Source: JBCCEJ01 sp039030335 (GTDB taxonomy: Bacteria > Pseudomonadota > Gammaproteobacteria > HK1). From it: 64,000 bases of DNA. The position numbers were made by a program, and so were the translations under genes. This document shows, one piece after another, positions 42,688-50,243 of the stretch (within the stretch, counting starts at the first letter, position 1; each line of letters starts with the position of its first letter). The stretch is taken from assembly GCA_039030335.1 (NCBI GenBank), contig JBCCEJ010000022.1, positions 1-64,000 on the forward strand. Reading direction: 5' to 3'. Below the pieces are notes generated by a model, which saw only the letters and a program-made list of their open reading frames with translations, was not told where the DNA came from and searched no databases.

Positions 42688-42989
42688 GATTCGATGGCCT
42701 CCACCGACACGATCTGCTCGGCGGCGAGTGATTCGATCAGTTCGAGCAGGTCGGTCGCGAGTTGTTCCGGGTGTACGTCGAACGCGGCTGCCAGTTCCGC
42801 GTGTGCGCTCGCAAGAGGTTGGCGCTCGCGCGCCGTCGCTTCGAGCGCACTCCAAAATCTTGTCCCCATGTCATCCAGCCCGTAGTAGCGCTCGTTGCCG
42901 AGATGAAGCAGCACGAGTTCGCCATCGAGTTCGCGCGTTAGCACGTCCTCCGGAATGGTGATGCGGCTATTGAGTGTGATCGCTGGCAT
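42684..42989 (-). CDS. PqqD-like RiPP recognition element (B1)
   Basis: The 101-residue PqqD-type protein shows the RRE fold pattern: an N-terminal beta meander (ITIPEDVLTRELDGELVLLHLGNERYYGLDDMGTRFW) followed by helices. The LGNERYYGLDDMGTRFW block is diagnostic of lasso B1 and PqqD families. It binds the leader Y-x-x-P...G...L-T motif and hands the precursor to B2. It is the first gene of the minus-strand operon B1-B2-C-A-kinase and overlaps B2 by four bases. Confidence 0.92.
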   Translation of the reverse strand: MPAITLNSRITIPEDVLTRELDGELVLLHLGNERYYGLDDMGTRFWSALEATARERQPLASAHAELAAAFDVHPEQLATDLLELIESLAAEQIVSVEAIES

Positions 42990-43171
42990 GGCTGCGGCTG
43001 GGAGCGCTGATCGCGTTCATTATGACGGGAGCGTCCGCGAGAGTTTGCGACATGAGTCGGGGTTTGTGCCACAAATCGAGCGGTTGGCGCTCCCCGGCCG
43101 GCGTTGCTCGCAACGCGAAGCCGCCGCGCCGGGAAGGCAAACCCGATACACTCGAAACCGCATGCCGTAGC

Positions 43172-43188
43172 GGGCCGTTGACCGGCCC
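43172..43188. promoter_or_regulatory. Hairpin in the shared lasso/seleno-AhpD intergenic region
   Basis: GGGCCG-TTGAC-CGGCCC forms a 6-bp perfect stem 51 nt upstream of the AhpD-like start. The 250-bp divergent region (42990-43239) must carry promoters for both the lasso operon and the selenoprotein gene. I see no clear -35/-10 pair. Confidence 0.3.
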
Positions 43189-43239
43189 TTGCCGTGCGTT
43201 GTCCGCAAGGCGTGGAATTACCGAGGAAGGAGTCACACG

Positions 43240-44355
43240 ATGCCGATGGTGTCTTACGACGACGCCCCGTACGCGATACGCAGCGAGTTTGCTGGCAGTC
43301 ACTCGCGGTTCTGGGCGCGCTTGCAACAGCCGGGGGCCTGGTTTACCAGTGCCGAGCGAATAGATATCGCGCGGGAAGTCCGCGCCGCCTGGGACTGTCC
43401 TGTCTGTGCTGAACGTAAAGCGGCGTTGTCCCCGCAGATGGTCGCCGGCGAGCATACGGCCGCGACCGGCCTGCCATCGCAGGTGGTTGACGTCGTGCAC
43501 CGCATGACTACCGATGCGGCGCGCCTGACGCGGTCCTGGTACGACGCGCAGATCGCTGAGGGCCTGCACGAAGGCGAGTACGTCGAGATCGTCGGCACGG
43601 TCGTCGCGATGGTCAGCATAGACAGCTTCGCGATCGGGCTTGGATTGCCGCTTCGGGAGTTACCGGAACCAGGGCCGGGCGAACCCACCGGATACCGACC
43701 GTCATCGGTTGAGCAGGTCGGTGACGCGTGGGTACCGATGGTTCCGGCGGATAACAGCGGCATGCCCGAGGCGGACCTGTGGGTGGCCGGGCGCACGGCC
43801 AACGTCATCAGGGCGATGAGCCTGGTCCCCGATGAGGTGCGGACACTTTGTGACCTCTCGGATGCGCACTATCTCGCCATGGGGCTCGTGCGTCAGTCGG
43901 GCGTCGACGCGGGTCGCGCGCTCAATCGCTCGCAGATCGAGTTGGTGGCGGGCCGGGTGTCCGCCCTGAATGAGTGCTACTACTGAACTACTGCCCATGC
44001 CGACATGCTCCGTGCGAGCAGTGAAACCCATGCGCAGGATGTGGATTTGCAGGTCGTCATGAATGGCGACTACCGCGGTGATATCGCTGGCGGTGACGCA
44101 CTCGTGGCGCTCGCCGAGGCGGTGGTCAGCACCGAGGCGGCGGCGCTCACCGAGGCGCGTACGCGCGTTACCGCCGAGCTTGGCGAAGCCGCGCTGGTCG
44201 ACGCCGTGGGCGTTGCGTCGAATTTTCAGAGGATGGTGCGTATCGCCGATACGACCGGCATCGTGCTCGGGCGCTTCGAGACGATGACTGAAGGTTTGCG
44301 CGCCGATCTGGATATCAACCGGTTCGCGGCCGCCAGGTCGGCTTCGCCTGCCTGA
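43240..44355 (+). CDS. AhpD-like (seleno)protein with in-frame UGA at the CxxC motif
   Basis: I start at the ATG at 43240, preceded by GAGGAAGGAG. Reading the TGA at 43984-43986 as Sec gives 371 residues. The protein looks like two AhpD/CMD-type halves: the first has C53-P-V-C56 (WDCPVCAERK); the second has N244-E-C246-Y-Y-U249-T-T-A-H253-A-D-M-L-R, the AhpD signature CxxCxxxHxxxLR with the second Cys as Sec. The frame stays open on both sides of the UGA and continues with helices typical of the family (DALVALAEAVVSTEAA, DAVGVASNFQRMVRIAD). It belongs to the group NCBI names alkylhydroperoxidase-related (seleno)proteins. It probably reduces peroxides or thiols using the C-x-x-U pair. It is divergent from the lasso operon. 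Confidence 0.85.
44006..44020 (+). promoter_or_regulatory. Candidate SECIS hairpin of the AhpD-like gene
   Basis: A 5-bp stem (TGCTC / GAGCA) closes loop CGTGC, whose first base is 25 nt after the in-frame TGA. The loop is nearly identical to CGTGA in the first selenoprotein gene, with GU in the same place. The distance is within the range accepted for bacterial SECIS elements. Confidence 0.6.
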
Positions 44356-44362
44356 CGTGGAC

Positions 44363-44391
44363 CCGTACGCGCCCGTGAAGGGCGCGTACGG
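44363..44391. terminator. Strong bidirectional terminator
   Basis: CCGTACGCGCCC and GGGCGCGTACGG form a 12-bp perfect stem around a GTGAA loop, followed by TTAT. It lies between the AhpD-like gene (ends 44355) and the convergent glycosyltransferase (ends 44401), so it likely ends both transcripts. Confidence 0.7.
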
Positions 44392-44400
44392 TTATCCCGC

Positions 44401-45111
44401 TCAACGCCGCAACAGGCGCGTCAACAGCATGGCCCAGACAACGCCGAAGAAATGGTGGGCGCGAATTTTCTTGCCTTCATCGTAGCTCCGCCCGAAGTAG
44501 CAGATCGGTACTTCGTAGAGCGTTCGCAGTCGCCGCGTCGCGAGCGACAGGATTTCGGCCTGTTGACCCCAGCCATGTACGCGCAACTCGGCCGGCTCGA
44601 CGGCGCTGCGCTTCAGGAGGAGGTAGCCGCTGTAGACGTCGGAGAAAGTTGTGTTGTGCAGCACGTTGAAGATCGTCGTCAGGACGCGGTTGCCGACCTT
44701 GTTCCAGAAGTAGTGCACGCGGGTCATCGGGGGCGCCGACAGGCGGCTTCCCATGACCAGATCGGCGCCGTGAAACAGAACTGGCCGGATCAGCGTCTGG
44801 AAGTCGGAGGGGTCGTATTCGAGGTCGGCGTCCTGACACAGAATGAAGGCGCCGGTGGCGGCGCCCAACCCGGCGATGATCGCAGCACCCTTGCCTGCGT
44901 TTCGTTCGAGGCGAATGTGGTGATCGAGCAAGTGCGCGTGGGACCGCAAGACGGCGTCGGTCTCGTCGGTGCTGCCGTCGTCGATGACCACGATCTCCAA
45001 TTCCACGCCGTCGATGGCCTGTTCGTGCACGCGTGCCAGCACGTGCGGCAGCGTCGTCGCCTCGTTGTATGCTGGGATGATGACGGAGATGCGAAGCGGT
45101 TGGCCTGACAT
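44401..45111 (-). CDS. Family 2 glycosyltransferase (dolichyl-phosphate-mannose-synthase-like)
   Basis: The 236-residue protein starts MSGQPLRISVIIPAYNEA and shows the GT-A motifs: VIDDGSTDET, GKGAAIIAGLGAATG, CQDADLEYDP (DxD) and GSRLSAPPMTRVHYFWNKVGNRVLT. The family transfers sugar from an NDP- or polyprenyl-linked donor. The C terminus lacks a clear multi-span membrane domain but ends in a hydrophobic amphipathic stretch. It diverges head-to-head from a YfhO-like membrane protein with almost no intergenic space, as seen in polyprenyl-phosphate sugar transfer systems. Confidence 0.92.
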   Translation of the reverse strand: MSGQPLRISVIIPAYNEATTLPHVLARVHEQAIDGVELEIVVIDDGSTDETDAVLRSHAHLLDHHIRLERNAGKGAAIIAGLGAATGAFILCQDADLEYDPSDFQTLIRPVLFHGADLVMGSRLSAPPMTRVHYFWNKVGNRVLTTIFNVLHNTTFSDVYSGYLLLKRSAVEPAELRVHGWGQQAEILSLATRRLRTLYEVPICYFGRSYDEGKKIRAHHFFGVVWAMLLTRLLRR

Positions 45112-45115
45112 AGCT

Positions 45116-47449
45116 GTGTTAAGTGGTCTGTGGCTGATGTTCTGGTGGCCGGAACTCAGTGGTTCGGAACTGCTTTTTGCGCGCGACCTCGGCCTGCTCG
45201 TCGAACCGGCCAAAGCCTGGGGCACCGGCGTCTGGTCGACCGGCGCGGCGCCGGTCTGGGCGCCATGGCTGGGCACTGGTCTGCCGTATCTCGCCGACCC
45301 CGCCAACCAGGCGTTCTACCCGCCGAACGTCCTTTATCTGCTGGCCCCGACGCCCGCGCATGCTACCACCTGGTTTGCGGCCGGCCATGTGTTGCTCGGC
45401 ACAATTGGCGTAGCGGCCCTGGCGCGCTATCTGCACGCTCCGGCGCTCGCCTGCATCGGCGGTGGGGCAACCTACGGCTTGAGCGGTTACGTGCTGTCGA
45501 TCACCGATAATATGACCTACCTGCCCGCCGTGGCGTGGGTGCCGTTGGGACTCGCGTGCTGGGTCAGTTACCTGAATCAGGGCGCACCACAAGCACGGCT
45601 GTTGCGGTGGGCAGGCTTCGCGGTCTGCGTGTCACTCATGGTCCTGGCCGGCGACCCTCTGCATCCGCCCGCGCTGGTCGGCGTCGCGGTCCTGCTGTTG
45701 TTGGCCTGTGCGGGCCCCTACCGCTGGCTTGCGGCCGGTGGGTGGCTGGCGGGCGCGGTCGCGCTCGGCCTGGCCCTCGGTGCCGTGCAGCTGCTGCCGG
45801 CGCTGCATCTCGCCGCGTTGTCCGACCGGAGCGGTGCGTTGCCGTTTCTGGAAGCAACGGCCTGGTCGCTGCCTCCGGCGCGCCTGCCGGAACTGTTCCA
45901 TCCGTGGTGGTTTGGCAGTGCTTACCCGGCGTTTGAATTTCGCGGCACGGCCGCCTACGCGGGGCTCGCGACGCCGTGGGCCAGCTCGATACACGTCGGC
46001 GCGGTTCCGATCACATTGCTGGCCGCGGCGCTGGCGGCGAAGCCCCAGGGGGCGGGTGGTGCTCCTGGCGACCGTCGGATTGACGGTGCCGTGTGGGTGT
46101 TTCTTCTGATCGCGTTGATGGCTCTGGTATTCGCGACCGGCCGGTACCTGCCCGCCGCGCAGTGGTGGTACTCCTTCGTTGGCGACGTCGTGCGTCAGCG
46201 CTATCCGGAAAAGCTCGTATTCCTCGCCACGTTGGCGTTCTCAGTGCTGACAGCGCTCGCGATCGCACGTCTGCAGGCTGCGGCTGAACAGGCGCGTCGG
46301 ACGCCGCGATGGCGTCGCGTGCTGCCGTGGACGATCGGTGGCTGCGTGTTGTTGATGTCTGGTGACTGGTTGGTGACGGACGTGCCTGATGCCGCTGCCA
46401 GCCCGCTCTGGTCTGCACTTATCGGCATCCCCATCCCTTTCGAGGCCGGTCTGCGCCTGCATGCGCGGGTAGTGACCTTGCTGCTGCTGCTGCTGGCCGC
46501 GATCGCGTTGGTGCGTTGGCGCTGGCTCGCTGCGGTAGCGGTGGGGATGCTGGTGATCGACGGCTTCTGGGTGCACGCACGATTTCCGCCGGCCGGCCCG
46601 GGCGCGCTGTTGTCAGCGCCGCACACCGAAATGCTGGCACCGACGTTGCGGGCGAAGTCGGCCGCCGTGCGCGTACTCTTCGATGCACGCGACCCGGCTG
46701 GAACCATTCCGTTTCGCAGTGATGCCATCGCCGCGCGAGTCGGGGCAGCGCTTGCCGCGCACGCCGGGCGTGGCGAAGCGGCCGCACTCGAGGCTGGCTA
46801 CCTGCCGCTCTACGCGGCGGTATTTCAACGCGCCCGGCTGCATCCGCAGCGCGGCGTCGCGGCGGGTATTGCCTACCTGAATGCGGAGTCATCCCCGGTC
46901 GCGCCTACCGCTCTTCTCGACTGGATCGATGCGCTGCTCGACGAGCCCTCGCTCACCGCACTGCAGCTCGCCGGCGTCACGCACGTATTCGCATTGCCGG
47001 CCGCGCTCGCCCGGTGGCAGGCGCTCGGGTTGATATCCATTCCGGTGCCGGCGGAGTTGCACGTCGCCGTCCTGACGGTCCCGGAGCCAAAGCCCCTGGT
47101 CTGGTGGCGGACGTGCGCGGACTGTCGTGCGGTTCCGGGAGAGTGGCGCGCCGACGGGCTGAGCATCGATATCGATGCGCCGACTGGCGCGACGCTGCTG
47201 ACGCGTATCAGCGCCCTGGATGGCTGGCAGGCAACGCTGAACGGCCGGCCACTGACGGCCGGCCGCCATGTTCCTACGGGTCGCTGGCCATTGCTGGCGT
47301 TCGACGTTCCGGTCGGCGCGCATCGCCTCGAACTGCGTTATCAGGCGCCCGGGTCTGCGGCCGGCTCGATCGTGACCGCGGGCGCACTGGCGGTGCTCTC
47401 GATGGTGCTGTTCATGGCGATGACCGGCCGGGCTCGAGCACGCGCCTGA
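45116..47449 (+). CDS. YfhO-like multi-pass membrane protein
   Basis: I use the GTG at 45116, just outside the divergent glycosyltransferase start; in-frame ATGs at 45080 and 45089 would overlap that gene. The protein is about 777 residues, with repeated hydrophobic helices through residue 520 and a C-terminal extracytoplasmic domain of about 230 residues ending ...RLELRYQAPG plus a final helix. The layout and the R-D-L near the first loop (LLFARDLGLL) match YfhO/GT-C-type proteins that place sugars on cell-wall or lipid acceptors. The 3' end overlaps the convergent TPR gene by 38 nt. Confidence 0.8.
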   Translation: MLSGLWLMFWWPELSGSELLFARDLGLLVEPAKAWGTGVWSTGAAPVWAPWLGTGLPYLADPANQAFYPPNVLYLLAPTPAHATTWFAAGHVLLGTIGVAALARYLHAPALACIGGGATYGLSGYVLSITDNMTYLPAVAWVPLGLACWVSYLNQGAPQARLLRWAGFAVCVSLMVLAGDPLHPPALVGVAVLLLLACAGPYRWLAAGGWLAGAVALGLALGAVQLLPALHLAALSDRSGALPFLEATAWSLPPARLPELFHPWWFGSAYPAFEFRGTAAYAGLATPWASSIHVGAVPITLLAAALAAKPQGAGGAPGDRRIDGAVWVFLLIALMALVFATGRYLPAAQWWYSFVGDVVRQRYPEKLVFLATLAFSVLTALAIARLQAAAEQARRTPRWRRVLPWTIGGCVLLMSGDWLVTDVPDAAASPLWSALIGIPIPFEAGLRLHARVVTLLLLLLAAIALVRWRWLAAVAVGMLVIDGFWVHARFPPAGPGALLSAPHTEMLAPTLRAKSAAVRVLFDARDPAGTIPFRSDAIAARVGAALAAHAGRGEAAALEAGYLPLYAAVFQRARLHPQRGVAAGIAYLNAESSPVAPTALLDWIDALLDEPSLTALQLAGVTHVFALPAALARWQALGLISIPVPAELHVAVLTVPEPKPLVWWRTCADCRAVPGEWRADGLSIDIDAPTGATLLTRISALDGWQATLNGRPLTAGRHVPTGRWPLLAFDVPVGAHRLELRYQAPGSAAGSIVTAGALAVLSMVLFMAMTGRARARA

Positions 47450-48338
47450 CGCTGCGCGCAGGTAGCCACGCGATATCGTCGTTGGCCAGCCTGACGCGCC
47501 GCCAACGCGCGCGTTCCTCGATCACGACCACCTCGGTGCCGGCCGGCAAGGGAGCGCTGTACCGGGGCGCCGAATTGAACGAGTCTGCCGTGCGTGCTAC
47601 CACTTCCGGCGCGGTCACGACGGCGTCGACAACCGGGTCTGCCCGGAGAGCCACGATCAGCGCCAGCGCGGTCGCCGTAAACGTCAGGGCAGGAGGCAGC
47701 GAGAGCCAGCGCAGTGCGGCGCTGCCCAGCATCAGGCTGGCAGTGAACGCCGCACAGAAGAGCGCGAACGAGACGAGCATGACGGTTTTTCGGTCGGAAT
47801 TCGTGGCGCGCTCGTGCCATCCGAACAGGGAGTCGTTGCGAACGGTGCGTGGCACGGGCACCGAGACGGGCAACGTCGCGCGCACCTCGGCGACGGCGCG
47901 CAGAGCCCGCTCGTGGTCGGGATCCAGCGCGAGCGCCCGGTGAAAGTACAGCATCGCCTCGCCGGTTTCGCCTGCCTGAAGAAATGCGGTTCCAGTGTTG
48001 GTCAACAGAGCGGGAGAGGCGCGGCCCGGCGCGGCGGCGGCTGCCTGCTGGAACAATCGGGCGGCCCTCAGGAACGCCGCGCGCCGGGCTGCGCCGTCGT
48101 TACTTTGTTGCGCCACCTGGTAGGTCTCTACGCCCCGCTCGCCCAGCGCGGCCGCCGACTGTCCGGCCGCTACCGACGGGCCTGCGCCGATCAGCAGTGC
48201 GGCGCTCAGGGCTATCAGCAACAGCGCCGACGGCTGCCGGACCCGCATGCGACTGGCATCGCGTGCGGGTGAGTGCGTTCGCGATAACCGACACCAGTGC
48301 GCGCGCCGTTCACCCGGCAGCGTCTCAGGGGTTTGCAT
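47412..48338 (-). CDS. TPR-SH3 membrane protein of the Bat operon (BatE-like)
   Basis: The 308-residue protein starts at an ATG overlapping the batD stop (TGATG). It has a signal anchor (LLLIALSAALLIGAGPSVAAG) and a TPR segment around ALLTNTGTAFLQAGETGEAMLYFHRALALDPDHERAL. Two central helices follow, then a C-terminal SH3-like strand set (PLPAGTEVVVIEERARWRRVRLANDDIAWLPARSVRRV). This is the arrangement of the last Bat-operon protein that scaffolds the BatA/BatB complex in the envelope. Function inferred from operon context. Confidence 0.8.
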   Translation of the reverse strand: MQTPETLPGERRAHWCRLSRTHSPARDASRMRVRQPSALLLIALSAALLIGAGPSVAAGQSAAALGERGVETYQVAQQSNDGAARRAAFLRAARLFQQAAAAAPGRASPALLTNTGTAFLQAGETGEAMLYFHRALALDPDHERALRAVAEVRATLPVSVPVPRTVRNDSLFGWHERATNSDRKTVMLVSFALFCAAFTASLMLGSAALRWLSLPPALTFTATALALIVALRADPVVDAVVTAPEVVARTADSFNSAPRYSAPLPAGTEVVVIEERARWRRVRLANDDIAWLPARSVRRVLEPGRSSP

Positions 48339-50233
48339 CACCCCGATGCCTCCAGTGCCTGCGCAACTTTTAGGGCGTCCGCGCGCAGGGTCGCGATATC
48401 GCTGCCCGCAACGCGGCCGCCAAAACGCATGGCGTCGCACTGCTCCAATACCGCGTCCAACAAAGCCCGTTCGGCTACGTGCCGGGCGCTCGCCACCATG
48501 GCTCTCAGCTCGTGCGCAATGACGCTCGCGTCCGCGGCGGTTTCGATCGCCCGGCGTCCGCGTCGCAGGGCGGCCGTGCGCTCGACGTCTGCAGGATCGC
48601 GACGCGCGCGTAGTCGCCACCAGAAACCGGCGCAGAGCGAGAGTAGGCCGAGGCCGTAGAGCCCCCCTTCTGCAGCAGGCTCGAGGTACCAGCGGCGTTT
48701 GCTCGTGAACAGGCGGGCTGCGTCGGTTTCGATGGCCAGTTCGGAGAACTCGATCTGGCGCGTCGGCTTCACCGCCTGAAGGTTCACCTGCGGTGCGCCC
48801 GCACGATCAGCTGTACTGACGGCTCGTTCGCGTGCTTCCGGTTCTGGCGCCACGACCGCATCGGCACCGACGATCTCGGCCGGATTCACGCTGAGTGCGA
48901 TCGGCGCGGAGCGGGCCTCGCCATAAGTGCCCGTCTCCGGGTTGAACCACGCGATACCGAGTTTCGGGATGGCGCTCACGCCGGCATGCAGCGCCCGGAC
49001 GTTCAGGGTAAAGCGCTTGCTGCCGTCGCCTTTCAAGGTGCCGGCGGTCGGGCCCGCGGCAACGCTGAAATTGTCCGGATCGAGGCCCAGCGCCTCCGCT
49101 GTCGGTAGTGCGAGCGTGTCGAGCGGCCCATCGCCAGTGACCGTCAGTTCGAGTTCGATCGGGTCACCGGCGTTCACCACGGAACGGGCGACCGAAGTCG
49201 TTAGCGCAAACCCCGTACCCACGACGCCGGCGAATGTCGCCGGGCGCCCTGCTGCGGGAGGCGCTGCGACGACCAGGGCGAGCGGCGCGCCGTCTGTCTT
49301 TACGCGTCGCACCTGAATTGGCACCCGCTGGTTGAACAGGTCCCGCTGCCAGCGAACGGTCTCCTCGACCAGGATCGCAGGCGCCGCCACCGCGTAGGTG
49401 CCCGCCTTCAGCGCGGTCGCCTGGCGGGTCACGGTGAGTACGTAGTAGTTGGTCCCGTCCGCATCCTGACGAGTCTCGACGGTCGCAGGGAAGTCGTCGG
49501 CCCGGCCGCCGACCTGCACGCGAATCGTCTGGCGCGTGTCGGTCGGTTCCGGTTCGCCAAACCGGAAGATGTCATCGCGCTCGAACAACGGAACGGTCGC
49601 CAGGCGAGCCCCCACTGCATCGCCTTTCGAGCGTTCGATCCACCACTCGAGCATGACGGGAAACTCCTCGCCTACCCACAGCGTGCGATCGGGCACGCGG
49701 ATTTCCAGACGATAGCCGCTGCTGCTCGGGACCTCGTCGACCGCGAAGCTCATCGCACCGGCGACGGCTTCGCGCCTACCTTGCGTCAGCTTGAACGGTC
49801 CGACGCGAATCGGCCCGGCCTTGCGCGGCGTCAGATGAAAACGGAAGACGTGCTGTACCGTCAGCCTGCGTTTCATTTGTCCGCCTACGATCGTGATCGA
49901 TTCGCTGGTCCGCGGAGAGATGCTGATAAGTGACAACTCCGCATCAGGCACTGGTGTCACGTCGACGCGCGGGTCGGGGGTTCGCTCGAAGCCGGTCACG
50001 GAGATCTGGATCACGATGGCCTGCCCGAGGTCGTGTGGTGGCTGCGACGTACGTACCTGTACCTGCGGATCCGGAACCTGGGCGTCGAGCGACGGCGCCG
50101 CGCTGGCGATCGCCGCGAACAGCCACACCGGCAGTAGCCTTATCCAGGTAAGACCGGTGCCCTGACGATGGCGACGGTGCGCCGGGCCAGGCGGCATCTG
50201 ACGGGCGGATTGCGCTGTGTGGCGACGCTTCAA
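48338..50233 (-). CDS. batD: BatD-like (oxygen-tolerance) protein
   Basis: The protein is 631 residues from a TTG at 50233, 10 nt after the batBC stop; an ATG at 50197 (MPPGPAHRR) is also possible. A signal peptide (LLPVWLFAAIASAAPSLDAQ) is followed by tandem beta-sandwich modules typical of BatD (QPPHDLGQAIVIQISVTGFERTPDP; RDLFNQRVPIQVRRV). A transmembrane helix lies near residue 525 (GLYGLGLLSLCAGFWW) and a short helical cytosolic tail ends the protein. BatD is the large periplasmic partner of the Bat vWA proteins. The operon position fits. Confidence 0.88.
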   Translation of the reverse strand: MKRRHTAQSARQMPPGPAHRRHRQGTGLTWIRLLPVWLFAAIASAAPSLDAQVPDPQVQVRTSQPPHDLGQAIVIQISVTGFERTPDPRVDVTPVPDAELSLISISPRTSESITIVGGQMKRRLTVQHVFRFHLTPRKAGPIRVGPFKLTQGRREAVAGAMSFAVDEVPSSSGYRLEIRVPDRTLWVGEEFPVMLEWWIERSKGDAVGARLATVPLFERDDIFRFGEPEPTDTRQTIRVQVGGRADDFPATVETRQDADGTNYYVLTVTRQATALKAGTYAVAAPAILVEETVRWQRDLFNQRVPIQVRRVKTDGAPLALVVAAPPAAGRPATFAGVVGTGFALTTSVARSVVNAGDPIELELTVTGDGPLDTLALPTAEALGLDPDNFSVAAGPTAGTLKGDGSKRFTLNVRALHAGVSAIPKLGIAWFNPETGTYGEARSAPIALSVNPAEIVGADAVVAPEPEARERAVSTADRAGAPQVNLQAVKPTRQIEFSELAIETDAARLFTSKRRWYLEPAAEGGLYGLGLLSLCAGFWWRLRARRDPADVERTAALRRGRRAIETAADASVIAHELRAMVASARHVAERALLDAVLEQCDAMRFGGRVAGSDIATLRADALKVAQALEASG

Positions 50234-50243
50234 CGGGGCGGAC

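Noticed and set aside
44363..44391. Hairpin after the AhpD-like stop as another SECIS making the final TGA a Sec codon
   Set aside because: The 12-bp stem with TTAT lies between convergent genes and fits a terminator; the frame beyond is antisense to the glycosyltransferase and shows no family sequence.
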